15,461 bases of DNA, from the NCBI GenBank assembly GCA_017629395.1, contig JAGBXH010000081.1, forward strand, positions 1-15,461, read 5' to 3'. Source of the DNA: Clostridia bacterium. Its GTDB lineage: Bacteria > Bacillota > Clostridia > Oscillospirales > CAG-272. The first letter of the stretch is position 1. Every line of letters begins with the position of its first letter. The position numbers and the translations under genes are program-made. This document shows, one piece after another, positions 6,634 through 13,960 of this stretch. The notes below the pieces were generated by a model. That model was not told the DNA's origin and ran no database searches. It saw only the letters and a program-made list of their open reading frames with translations.

Positions 6634-7626
6634 TTACTGTACGGGAGTTACGGTTGCTTCGGCAAAGGTCTGACCTGCAGTCCAGGTCACGTTGTAAACG
6701 ATGGTGCCGTGTGCTAAGAAATTCTGTGCAAAGCCTGCGTAGTGCAGCTGTGCCAGGTCTGCCTGGCAGAAGCTTTCCAGTGTAGGCATGTCCACCATTT
6801 CACCCAGCAGGGAGTAGTAGCTGTCGTCCAGCTTTTCCAGGTAGCTTGTGAATTCGGGCTCGGTGACGTCCGGCGCCCAGTCGTAGTAGTCCACGATACG
6901 GAAGGTGACCTTTGCGCTGAGCTTGTCACCGGTTCTCTGTACCATAGAGAGATCAGCCATGGTATGATACGTACCAAGGGCGTAATAGATCGTGCCGTCC
7001 TGGGACTTCAGGCTGGTAAAGCTCATGGGCTTATCCTGATTGACGGAGACGCCGCTCTGACCGTCCTTGACCAGATTTTCCGCTGCCTTCATGGCTGCGT
7101 TGATGCAAGCGGTCTGTGCTGCATTTACCTTGGGGTGAGAGAGCATTTCTTCCATTCTTGCACTGTAGTCGTAGGTATCTCCGCTCATGTCAATGTAATG
7201 CTTGACCATTTCTGCACCAAATCCGAGATCCAGCGTAAAGCCGGTCTGCTCGTAAAGCTCGTCAAGCTGCTGCTGCACGTCGTATTCATCAACGTACGCC
7301 TGATAGTTCGCAATGCAATCGGCGATCTTGTAAATATGGGAGATCTTTTCATCGGAATAGGAAGAGCCGGTAGCCCAGGTATCCGAGGTGTACTTGACCT
7401 GCTCTGCAAAAATTTCCTCCAGCTTACGAACGGGACGGTCGGTAGAGAAATTACCGTACTGCGTTGCGCCCGCATCCGTCGAGGGAGCTTGTGTGGTGCT
7501 TTCTGCGGTAGTGCCGTTATTCGTGCCGGGAACACCTGTATCAGGGGTCTTGTCGCAGCTGATCATAACAGCGCACGTCATGCCCAGCGCAAGCGCAAGG
7601 GCGATGATTTTTTTCGTCATGTTCAT
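6634..7626 (-). CDS. Uncharacterised secreted lipoprotein, 330 aa
   Basis: I do not recognise a named family. With the ATG at 7624-7626 the protein has a signal peptide and a lipobox ending in ISC, with Cys24 lipidated (Met at -3 is uncommon). A Thr/Ser/Gly-rich linker covers 28-58. Residues 65-190 look mainly helical (KISHIYKIADCIANYQAYVDEY, NAAQTACINAAMKAAENL). The C-terminal part (about 200-330) looks beta-rich and carries DYYDW (246-250) and LHYAGFAQNFLAHG (294-307). A similar pairing, an aromatic-Asp-Trp motif followed by LH-x2-G-x-A-x2-F-x3-G, occurs from memory in various secreted Gram-positive proteins; this is unverified. GGAGGA lies 8-10 nt before the chosen start. The frame stays open further upstream, but those starts lack a signal peptide at the N terminus and lie across the promoter. 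First gene of a unit with the solute-binding protein. Confidence 0.75.
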   Translation of the reverse strand: MNMTKKIIALALALGMTCAVMISCDKTPDTGVPGTNNGTTAESTTQAPSTDAGATQYGNFSTDRPVRKLEEIFAEQVKYTSDTWATGSSYSDEKISHIYKIADCIANYQAYVDEYDVQQQLDELYEQTGFTLDLGFGAEMVKHYIDMSGDTYDYSARMEEMLSHPKVNAAQTACINAAMKAAENLVKDGQSGVSVNQDKPMSFTSLKSQDGTIYYALGTYHTMADLSMVQRTGDKLSAKVTFRIVDYYDWAPDVTEPEFTSYLEKLDDSYYSLLGEMVDMPTLESFCQADLAQLHYAGFAQNFLAHGTIVYNVTWTAGQTFAEATVTPVQ

Positions 7627-7672
7627 TTTAATATCCTCCATGTATATAATATGCCATACTAATACAATGTAA

Positions 7673-7701
7673 AGTATACCACAAACGTGCAGGAATGTCA
7701 A
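7673..7701 (-). promoter_or_regulatory. Promoter of the two-gene lipoprotein unit
   Basis: TTGACA (7696-7701) and TATACT (7673-7678) on the minus strand with 17 bp between. This supports a transcript that starts near 7666 and reads the 330-aa lipoprotein gene and then the solute-binding protein gene to the terminator at 5069-5113. Confidence 0.8.
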
Positions 7702-7760
7702 TCTCTTTTCATGTAATGTTAAAAACTTAGCATCTGCTGTGCAGAACAATCTGCGAATGA

Positions 7761-7786
7761 GGGCTGCGCCCAAGATGACGCAGCCC
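7761..7786 (-). terminator. Weak hairpin after the beta-helix gene, possible terminator
   Basis: GGGCTGCG (7761-7768) and CGCAGCCC (7779-7786) form an 8-bp GC-rich stem 13 bp past the stop codon of the 1063-aa gene. No T run follows directly on the minus strand; the nearest U-rich stretch is about 30 bp on. Termination may be incomplete or Rho-dependent. Confidence 0.45.
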
Positions 7787-7798
7787 ATATCGGTTGGA

Positions 7799-10700
7799 TC
7801 AGCCTATCTTGACTGTGATAGAGGAGATGTAGAATTCGCAGGGCTGAACCTGGTAGAAGCGCAGCGTATCCGTGCCGTTCGGAGGAGTCTCGATAAAGGT
7901 CAGCGTATAGTGACCGGGCACGTTGGGATCTGCTTTGATGGTGTAATGTACCTCGGCACTGTTCTGACCGCCGCCCGTCATGTTCAACAGAACGAAGGCA
8001 CCTCTCCAGGAGCCATCCGGCTCCTTGTCATCCAGATTGCCCTTGCAATCGTATATGTCAAAGGTGATGGTGTAGCGTTTTCCGCCAAGCAGAGGATTGC
8101 ACAGCGCGATTCCGTCAAAGTTTTCAGCAAAGTAGTACGCGTATTCGCCAAATCCTGCTGCGGCAAGCGTTTCCTTGGTAAAGTCGTTGAGGCAAGAGGA
8201 ATCCACGTAAGTGTTCTCGCTTGTTTCAAAGAAGATGCCATTTGCAAAATCAAAGGTAAAGCCTGCCTTGAGCTGCTCCTCGGTGACCTGGGTCATGTTT
8301 TGGGGAATGAAGGTCTTGTTGGGGGCAAGCCCGGGCATTTTGGTGATGGTAAAGTTACCTACGTAAATGTCCGCGTAGGAGGCGGGGGTGTTGTTGATAA
8401 AGAACTTGAGCTGGTATTCACCGGTTGTGCCGATCTGCCAATCCATTTCAAAGTGGTAGAGTCCCTCGCCTGCAAAAATACCTTCCTTGAGCACGCGGTT
8501 GCCGGGAGTGTTGTCCATTGCCAGCAGGTAGATGGTAGAGCCCTTGGAAATGGGGGAGGCGATGTAGGCATCGATGCTGATGTGATAGGTCGTGCCTGCG
8601 GAGAAGTAGGAGCGTTTTTCAATACCGGTAAATTCAGCCATGTTACCGTCCAGATGCAGGATGCTTTCACCGAATTTGTCGGGGTTTTCCGCAATTGCCT
8701 GCTTGGCAGCGGCGTTGGTTACGTCGGCTGCGCTGATGGCTTTACCGCCCTTGATGGTTACGTTTCTGTCCCATACGAAGGTGTGACCTGCCTCCAGCTG
8801 GCTGGGTGAGGGGTTCTTGTTGACGAATGCGGAAATCGTCAGCTCGCCAAGGTATACCGTTCCATCGCTGCTGCATTCGATATACGCGATCTTAGCGGCG
8901 CTGTCTGCGTTGTACATCAGCGTGACGGTGGTCAACTCACCGGTTTTTTCGAACAAATTATCGCTTACGACCGTTCCGCCTATGACAAGGCTTGCCTTGA
9001 CGGGGGTCTGTGCGTAGTAGGTCAGCTTGAGTATGTAGCTGTTGCCCTTCTTGTACAGGCAGGGGAGCGCAGAGGCACTCAAACCGTCCAAGTACAGCTT
9101 TTCGCCCTGAGCAGCAGAAATTGCGAGCACGTTTTCTCCCACACGCTCTACGTACTGCATAGCCTCGGGAGCTGCGGTAACGGTGGCAATACTGCCGGTC
9201 ATGGGCATGGTGAACAGCGACCAATCCCAGCTGACGCCCATCGCGAGATCACCTTCCGTGGGGGAAATGACCTGCGGCTCGCCGTTGGCGGCATTCTTGA
9301 CCGTGTAAAGCTCCTCGACCGTATAGGTGTCGTTTATGGTAAAGGCTGCATTGGTTCTGGTATAGGGCTCGCCGCCATTGAAGGTGCAGCCCCAGAAGCC
9401 GATGTCCTTGATCTGCTTACCGATCTCCTTCAAGCGCTTTGCCGTGTTGCGGTTATAGGCATCGATCTGGATCTCGCCGCCGTTGAAGGTACAGCCAACA
9501 AAGTCCACGTTGCCGGGCATGGGACCCTCTACCGAGCCCTCAACCATCATCCAGGTCACCAGCATGTCAAATACCGTGTTTTCTACGTACAGATTACGCA
9601 GGAAGCGGAACGTACCCTGGAAGTGACAGTTGGTGATGGTACTGCCGGGAGCACCGGTGTCGCGGTTTGCAACCACGCAGCCCTCGCTGACCTGATCGAT
9701 GGTCTGTCCGTAGTACAGGAGAATGGTGCGAGAGCCGTCAGCATTGCTGATAATGGAACGCACGCGTGCGTTGCCCTTATATTCACCGCTCTTGAGATCG
9801 TAGATGTCCACGGTGTCACCGGGGGAGCAGATAAATACGTCTGCGGGATTTTCGTAATTCTTGACGTCAAAGGAATTGTTGCTGTTAACGGCGGAAACAA
9901 CGCCGAGCGTAGCGGCAATGTTGAAAACGTCGTCGAACAGCACGTCCGCTTCACAATTGTTCCAGTGAATGCCTTCGGAGTTGTTCTTGCAATGGTAGCC
10001 GTCGCGCCATGCAACCATTTTGATCTCTTTGTTATTGTTGGGGGCGGGAACGAGATCTACGTTCTCAAAGAACAGGTGATCGTCGTTGTGCATGAGTGCC
10101 CAAACGAAGGAGGAGGCTGCGTGTACGCCGATGTTTTCAAACAGCATGGGCTGATCGGAGCCTCTGACGTCAAATACCTGGTCAGCTGCGTGTCCTACGC
10201 CGGGATTGGGCAGATATACCAGGTCACCGGGCCTGTAGGTGTGACCCTTATAGGTGATGGTCAGCTCCTTGTCACCGGTTTTGTGCGATGCGGTCATAAA
10301 GGCGTGCGGACGCTGCTGCGTGCCTTCGTTATATTTGATCGAAAAGCCGTTGCCGCCAAAATCGTGGTGGTCAACGTAAGGATTCTCGTCCAATTCAAAC
10401 ACCACGTCAGCGCCCTTAACCTCCTTGACCTTGCCGACCAGATATACGGGTACAGCATAGTCAAAGTGCAGATTTGCGACCTTGACGTTACCGCAGTCGC
10501 TAAAGCGCATATAGCGCATATTGGGTGTGATCAGAATGGTGGAACCGCAGCCGTCAACGGTCATGCCGTGTGCGCCATCGAGAAAGAAGGGAGCCACTCT
10601 GCTGCCGGGAACGGAGGAAACGTAATAGGTTTTGTTTTCTTCAAATTTGAGCGTTGCGTGCTGTTCTGCAGCGGCGTTCAAGGCCTGGAAAATAGCAGCA

Positions 10701-10990
10701 CCGTCGTTGGTCTCACCGTCACCGACAGCACCGAAGTCCTTGACGTACAGTACGGTATCGGTGGTGGCACCAATGCCTTGCTTGATCTTGTCCAGCTCCT
10801 GCTTCTTGGCAGCGAGCGGATCAAGCTCGGGCTCGGGCTCGGGTTCTTCGCCGGGGTCTGTCGTGCTTTCCTCGGGCAGGGTGGTATCCGCCTCGGTTTG
10901 TGCGGGGGGAGCGGGGGGCTGCTTGCAGGCCGCTAAGGGAAGCAGCATGCAGATACAAAGTAAAAATACCAAAATTTTGATTGATCGCAT
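7799..10990 (-). CDS. Large surface lipoprotein with right-handed beta-helix and C-terminal beta-sandwich modules
   Basis: A 1063-aa lipoprotein, probably acting on or binding polysaccharide outside the cell. The signal peptide ends in LAAC with Cys22 lipidated, followed by a Pro/Glu/Thr linker (23-58). Residues 80-110 hold the pectate-lyase-3-type opening VKDFGAVGDGETNDGAAI, which starts a right-handed parallel beta-helix running to about 545. Inside it, DGYH (330-333), SEGIHWNNC (338-346) and the Asp-Asp pair DDVFN (353-357) resemble acidic active-site clusters of beta-helix glycosidases, such as GH28- or GH110-like enzymes. Repeated coils with (N/D)C(T/H)F(N/Q)G appear near 454-459, 499-504 and 534-539. 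Three beta-sandwich, CBM-like modules follow at about 605-722, 732-886 and 890-1063. GGAGGT precedes the ATG at 10988-10990. It is monocistronic and divergent from the acyl-CoA ligase gene. Enzyme class is unproven; a binding-only role is possible. Confidence 0.82.
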   Translation of the reverse strand: MRSIKILVFLLCICMLLPLAACKQPPAPPAQTEADTTLPEESTTDPGEEPEPEPELDPLAAKKQELDKIKQGIGATTDTVLYVKDFGAVGDGETNDGAAIFQALNAAAEQHATLKFEENKTYYVSSVPGSRVAPFFLDGAHGMTVDGCGSTILITPNMRYMRFSDCGNVKVANLHFDYAVPVYLVGKVKEVKGADVVFELDENPYVDHHDFGGNGFSIKYNEGTQQRPHAFMTASHKTGDKELTITYKGHTYRPGDLVYLPNPGVGHAADQVFDVRGSDQPMLFENIGVHAASSFVWALMHNDDHLFFENVDLVPAPNNNKEIKMVAWRDGYHCKNNSEGIHWNNCEADVLFDDVFNIAATLGVVSAVNSNNSFDVKNYENPADVFICSPGDTVDIYDLKSGEYKGNARVRSIISNADGSRTILLYYGQTIDQVSEGCVVANRDTGAPGSTITNCHFQGTFRFLRNLYVENTVFDMLVTWMMVEGSVEGPMPGNVDFVGCTFNGGEIQIDAYNRNTAKRLKEIGKQIKDIGFWGCTFNGGEPYTRTNAAFTINDTYTVEELYTVKNAANGEPQVISPTEGDLAMGVSWDWSLFTMPMTGSIATVTAAPEAMQYVERVGENVLAISAAQGEKLYLDGLSASALPCLYKKGNSYILKLTYYAQTPVKASLVIGGTVVSDNLFEKTGELTTVTLMYNADSAAKIAYIECSSDGTVYLGELTISAFVNKNPSPSQLEAGHTFVWDRNVTIKGGKAISAADVTNAAAKQAIAENPDKFGESILHLDGNMAEFTGIEKRSYFSAGTTYHISIDAYIASPISKGSTIYLLAMDNTPGNRVLKEGIFAGEGLYHFEMDWQIGTTGEYQLKFFINNTPASYADIYVGNFTITKMPGLAPNKTFIPQNMTQVTEEQLKAGFTFDFANGIFFETSENTYVDSSCLNDFTKETLAAAGFGEYAYYFAENFDGIALCNPLLGGKRYTITFDIYDCKGNLDDKEPDGSWRGAFVLLNMTGGGQNSAEVHYTIKADPNVPGHYTLTFIETPPNGTDTLRFYQVQPCEFYISSITVKIG

Positions 10991-11033
10991 AGGTTACCTC
11001 CGAAAATTAGTGACATTGTATAAATGCAAACTT

Positions 11034-11062
11034 ATTATATCACACTGTTTGGTGTATTTCAA
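11034..11062 (-). promoter_or_regulatory. Promoter of the beta-helix lipoprotein gene
   Basis: TTGAAA (11057-11062) and TATAAT (11034-11039) on the minus strand with 17 bp between; start expected near 11027, about 37 nt before the ATG. Confidence 0.72.
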
Positions 11063-11131
11063 TAATAAAGTCATATAAAAGCACAATTTGGGGCAATAAA
11101 TAGCAATAATTGTCCTATCTGCGCCTGAGGT

Positions 11132-11147
11132 TGTTACAAATGTAACA
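11132..11147. promoter_or_regulatory. Palindromic operator-like site in the divergent intergenic region
   Basis: TGTTACA-AA-TGTAACA is a perfect inverted repeat with 7-bp arms and a 2-bp centre. It lies between two divergent promoters, about 70 bp from the minus-strand -35 box and 38 bp before the plus-strand one. No T run follows, so a DNA-binding site is likelier than a terminator. The regulator is unknown. Confidence 0.45.
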
Positions 11148-11184
11148 TTATATCGGCTGAATTGTGAACAAACGTACAAGCTGC

Positions 11185-11213
11185 TTGACAAAGTGCCCGA
11201 CTCTACCTATAAT
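11185..11213 (+). promoter_or_regulatory. Acyl-CoA ligase promoter with overlapping inverted repeat
   Basis: TTGACA (11185-11190) and TATAAT (11208-11213), 17 bp apart: full sigma-A consensus. The -10 box is framed by CTCTAC (11201-11206) and GTAGAG (11214-11219), a perfect 6-bp inverted repeat centred on it. This suggests repression by a protein bound across the -10 region. Confidence 0.82.
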
Positions 11214-11253
11214 GTAGAGGAATTTGAACCTGCTATGAAAAGAGGGAATCATT

Positions 11254-12966
11254 ATGAAAAAGCAAACAGAAAAGCCATCCGGAAGCTATTGCTCCAAGAT
11301 CTGGGATGCCGGAGATCTCTATGCTGCCATGCGTGCACACGGAGATAAGGTCGCGCTGCGCTATATAGAGGGCGGCAAGGTCGAGGAGATGACCTATACG
11401 CGGTTTTGTAACAATATTCTGGATATGGCAGCGGGACTTGATGCGCTGGGTCTGTCCGGCAAGAGAATTGCCTTGATCGGTGAAAACAGCCCCAAGTGGC
11501 TGACGGCATATATTGCCGTGCTTGCGCTGGACAGCGTGATCATTCCCATGGATAAGGAGATCGCCATTGACCAGATCGAGCAGTTCATCGCGTCGGTGGA
11601 TGCTGAAGCGGTTATTTACGGGGAGTCCTTTAACGGAAAGTTTGATGCCGCAATAGACAGCCACCCTACCCTGAAGCATTTTATCCCCATGCTGCCCGAA
11701 AGAGGGGACCATGAAAAGGTCACAGCCTTTGAAAAGGTACTGCGTATGGGAGGCGGCAGTGTGCGTGCCGGCTGGAATCTGCCCCGCATTACCGACCGTG
11801 CAAAGATGGCGCAAATGCTGTTTACCTCGGGCACGACGGGCTCTTCCAAGTGCGTCATGCTCAGCCAGCAGAATATCTATTCCACGGTCAATGCAGCAAT
11901 GCGTTACATTAACATGACGCCCGATGACGTTTCCTTGAGCGTGCTGCCCGTGCATCATACCTATGAGCTGATGTGCCTGCAGGCAGAGCTGCTGCTCGGT
12001 ATGACCGTGTGTATCAACGACAAGCTGCGCCACGTGGTCAAGAACATGAACCGCTTCCAGCCCACCATCATGACGCTTGTGCCCCTGTTCCTTGATACCA
12101 TGGAGAAAAAGGTATGGGCTGAGGCAGAGAAAAAGGGCAAGGATAAGACGCTGCGAGCAGCCATGAAGACCTCGGATGCGTTGCGTAAGACGGGCGTGGA
12201 CGTGCGTCGCAAGCTGTTTTCTGACGTGCACCGTGCGTTTGGCGGCAATTTGCGCACCATTATCTGCGGCGGTGCAAAGCTCAACCCGGCACTTATTCAT
12301 ACCTTTGAAAGCTTTGGCATTACGGTCTATGAGGGCTGCGGTATTACCGAATGCTCGCCCTTGACTACGCTCAATCCCTTCTTTGCACCCAAGCCGGGGT
12401 CTATTGGCAGACCCGTGAGCAGCTGCAATCTGCGTCTGGATACTGCGGGCTACGGCAAAAACGACAAGGGCTACCGCGAGGGTGAGATCCAGGTCAAGGG
12501 AAGCAACGTCATGCTTGGCTATTACCAAAATCCCGAGGCAAACGCCGCCGTGTTTACCGAGGACGGCTGGTTCCGTACGGGTGACGTGGGCTACATGGAT
12601 GAGCAGGGATACTATTATATCACCGGCAGATGCAAGTCGGTCATCGTGCTGGATAACGGCAAAAACGTGTTCCCCGAGGAGATCGAGGAGTACCTTGGCG
12701 CGCTTGACACGATTGCCGAATGCGTGGTCGTAGGCAGAAAGACAGATGAGCACACACCCACGGCGCTGGTTGCGGTCATTTATCCCAATTACGATAAGTT
12801 TGAAAAGGATTGCTCGGATGAGAACGTCAAGGCAACCATTCTTGCCTCCATCCGTGCCATCAACCGTAACCTGCCCAGCTTCAAGCAGGTATCTCTGATC
12901 GAGCTGCGCCCGACAGAGTTTGAAAAGACGACTTCCAAGAAGATCAAGAGACATTTGGTCAAATAA
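11254..12966 (+). CDS. AMP-forming acyl-CoA ligase (long-chain fatty-acid-CoA ligase type)
   Basis: A 570-aa cytoplasmic enzyme of the ANL superfamily; such enzymes activate a carboxylic acid with ATP to an acyl-AMP and then transfer it to CoA or a carrier protein. Visible core motifs are the P-loop LFTSGTTGSSKCVML (189-203), YEGCGITECSP (359-369), the ATP-ribose Asp in WFRTGD (439-444), ITGRCKSVI (456-464) before the domain hinge, GKNVFPEEIEEYL (469-481), and the C-terminal catalytic-lysine region TTSKKIKR (559-566), with Lys563 the likely residue. The P-loop usually ends PKGV, so SSKCV is a variant. The 1-50 and 205-290 regions fit long-chain acyl-CoA synthetases better than acetyl-CoA synthetases. 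The Shine-Dalgarno AGAGGG is modest. The gene is monocistronic with its own promoter and terminator. Substrate cannot be read from sequence; an acyl-ACP synthetase is also possible. Confidence 0.9.
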   Translation: MKKQTEKPSGSYCSKIWDAGDLYAAMRAHGDKVALRYIEGGKVEEMTYTRFCNNILDMAAGLDALGLSGKRIALIGENSPKWLTAYIAVLALDSVIIPMDKEIAIDQIEQFIASVDAEAVIYGESFNGKFDAAIDSHPTLKHFIPMLPERGDHEKVTAFEKVLRMGGGSVRAGWNLPRITDRAKMAQMLFTSGTTGSSKCVMLSQQNIYSTVNAAMRYINMTPDDVSLSVLPVHHTYELMCLQAELLLGMTVCINDKLRHVVKNMNRFQPTIMTLVPLFLDTMEKKVWAEAEKKGKDKTLRAAMKTSDALRKTGVDVRRKLFSDVHRAFGGNLRTIICGGAKLNPALIHTFESFGITVYEGCGITECSPLTTLNPFFAPKPGSIGRPVSSCNLRLDTAGYGKNDKGYREGEIQVKGSNVMLGYYQNPEANAAVFTEDGWFRTGDVGYMDEQGYYYITGRCKSVIVLDNGKNVFPEEIEEYLGALDTIAECVVVGRKTDEHTPTALVAVIYPNYDKFEKDCSDENVKATILASIRAINRNLPSFKQVSLIELRPTEFEKTTSKKIKRHLVK

Positions 12967-12972
12967 TATTCC

Positions 12973-13014
12973 AAAATCATGGCGGGAGGGGCTTGCCCCT
13001 CCCGTGATTTTATG
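12973..13014 (+). terminator. Terminator of the acyl-CoA ligase gene
   Basis: CGGGAGGGG (12983-12991) and CCCCTCCCG (12996-13004) form a perfect 9-bp GC-rich stem with a 4-nt loop. It is extended by AAATCA/TGATTT flanks across a small bulge and followed by TTTTAT. Confidence 0.9.
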
Positions 13015-13021
13015 TTATAAT
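12993..13021 (+). promoter_or_regulatory. Candidate promoter of the GNAT gene, inside the terminator
   Basis: A perfect TATAAT lies at 13016-13021. At 17 bp spacing the -35 position is TTGCCC (12993-12998; 4 of 6 match), which falls in the loop and descending arm of the preceding terminator hairpin. Confidence 0.55.
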
Positions 13022-13103
13022 GTGTTTGATGATAGCAGAAAATTGCAGAGCACCGTCTTGCTCCGCAGGAGATATTCTGCGTATTTTTGCAAGGAGGAAA
13101 CGT

Positions 13104-13631
13104 ATGCTGCGTCTTATCAAACGATGCCCCGCATATATGGCGGGATACAAGGCATATTGCCAAGAGCTATATGACAATGGCGTGCTCTATTTCCGTCCCA
13201 CCGATCCGAGGTGCATCGATGACGGCTGGTTTGAACGCACAAAACCGTTGTACGATAAAAAGGAGCAGGGGCTGATCCGGGGGCAATCTCCGAGCATTCA
13301 CTATTGGGCGGTGGACGGGGAACGCTTTATTGGCGAATTTCAGCTCAGAACGCAGTTTACGGATAAGGTCATGACCGAGATCGGCAGCATTGGCTATGCC
13401 GTTCGCGTAACAGAGTGGGGAAAGGGCTACGGCACGCAAATTCTGCAAAGCGGCTTGGAGATCGCAAAAGCCTACGGCATGGAAAGGGTGCTATTGACCA
13501 TCCATGAAAATAACGTCGCGTCCATTCGCCTGTGCGAAAAAATGGGTGGGAAGTGGCAAGATACCATCCAAGCCTATAATGACGTGGAGGGGCATCACAG
13601 CCTTCGGCGATATTGGATCATGTTGTCATAA
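13104..13631 (+). CDS. GNAT-family N-acetyltransferase
   Basis: A 175-aa cytoplasmic enzyme that would transfer an acetyl group from acetyl-CoA to an amine. The acetyl-CoA pyrophosphate-binding motif A is the segment GYAVRVTEWGKGYGTQIL (97-114), with the loop WGKGYGT in the role of the family's (R/Q)-x2-G-x-(G/A). The second half has the expected helix-strand pair AKAYGMERVLLTIHENN (121-137) and ASIRLCEKMGG (139-149), typical of RimJ/RimL-like and aminoglycoside-type small-molecule acetyltransferases. The start at 13104 has a strong AAGGAGG at 13091-13097; an in-frame ATG at 13020 lies on the -10 box and is rejected. The substrate is unknown. It is monocistronic, and its 3' side meets a foldback element and converges with the minus-strand secreted-protein gene. 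Confidence 0.88.
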   Translation: MLRLIKRCPAYMAGYKAYCQELYDNGVLYFRPTDPRCIDDGWFERTKPLYDKKEQGLIRGQSPSIHYWAVDGERFIGEFQLRTQFTDKVMTEIGSIGYAVRVTEWGKGYGTQILQSGLEIAKAYGMERVLLTIHENNVASIRLCEKMGGKWQDTIQAYNDVEGHHSLRRYWIMLS

Positions 13632-13697
13632 GAAAAAACTCCGGCAAATGGGGCTGACAAATTAACGGTAAGAAGAATCAAACACCAATGCTTTCAA

Positions 13698-13850
13698 ATA
13701 GTAATTGCCGTAGGTGCTGGCGATCACTGATCGCCCCTACGGCTGATTTTGTTTGGGTTTTACTTATCAAAACCCACAACATAGTCACTTGTAGGGGCGA
13801 GAATTTCGGCATAGCCGAAATATGTGATCGCCAGCGCCTACTGCAACTAT
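13698..13850. repeat. Foldback, MITE-like intergenic element
   Basis: Imperfect terminal inverted repeats of about 27-29 bp bound the element: 13698-13726 and 13824-13850. They share the core TAGG(T/C)GCTGGCGATCAC and flanking ATAG/TTGC blocks. Nested inside are an inner inverted pair TCGCCCCTAC (13731-13740) / GTAGGGGCGA (13791-13800), a hairpin TGGGTTTT/AAAACCCA (13754-13776) and a hairpin ATTTCGGC-ATA-GCCGAAAT (13803-13821). No reading frame or transposase is present. It fits a non-autonomous miniature element or a structured dispersed repeat. With the terminator to its right it accounts for the 329-bp gene-free stretch 13632-13960. Confidence 0.65.
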
Positions 13851-13854
13851 CTAT

Positions 13855-13900
13855 AAAAAACAATTAAGGACTGCATCCAAGTGATACAGTCCTTGATTTT
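13855..13900. terminator. Terminator between the converging GNAT and secreted-protein genes
   Basis: AAGGACTGCATC (13866-13877) and GATACAGTCCTT (13883-13894) form a 12-bp stem with one non-Watson-Crick pair and a 5-nt loop. On the minus strand it is followed by a run of six T near 13855-13860; on the plus strand by GATTTTT. Its main client is probably the minus-strand gene ending at 13961. Confidence 0.8.
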
Positions 13901-13960
13901 TGCGGAATTCACTGCTTATTCCGCAGCCCCATCTGTCGGAGCTCTTAATAGATGGAAAGA

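Noticed and set aside
7627..7788. Upstream in-frame starts extending the 330-aa lipoprotein by 54 residues.
   Set aside because: The extension covers the promoter and would bury the signal peptide inside the protein.
11132..11147. TGTTACA palindrome as a CcpA (cre) or BirA site.
   Set aside because: It lacks the central CG of cre sites and the long spacer between BirA half-sites.
13698..13850. Riboswitch or tRNA in the structured region after the GNAT gene.
   Set aside because: No tRNA landmarks (TTCGA loop, CCA end) and no known riboswitch core; the paired terminal repeats fit a foldback element better.
13678..13863. A 61-codon minus-strand open frame in the foldback element.
   Set aside because: It spans the inverted repeats and shows no ribosome binding site or protein-like composition.
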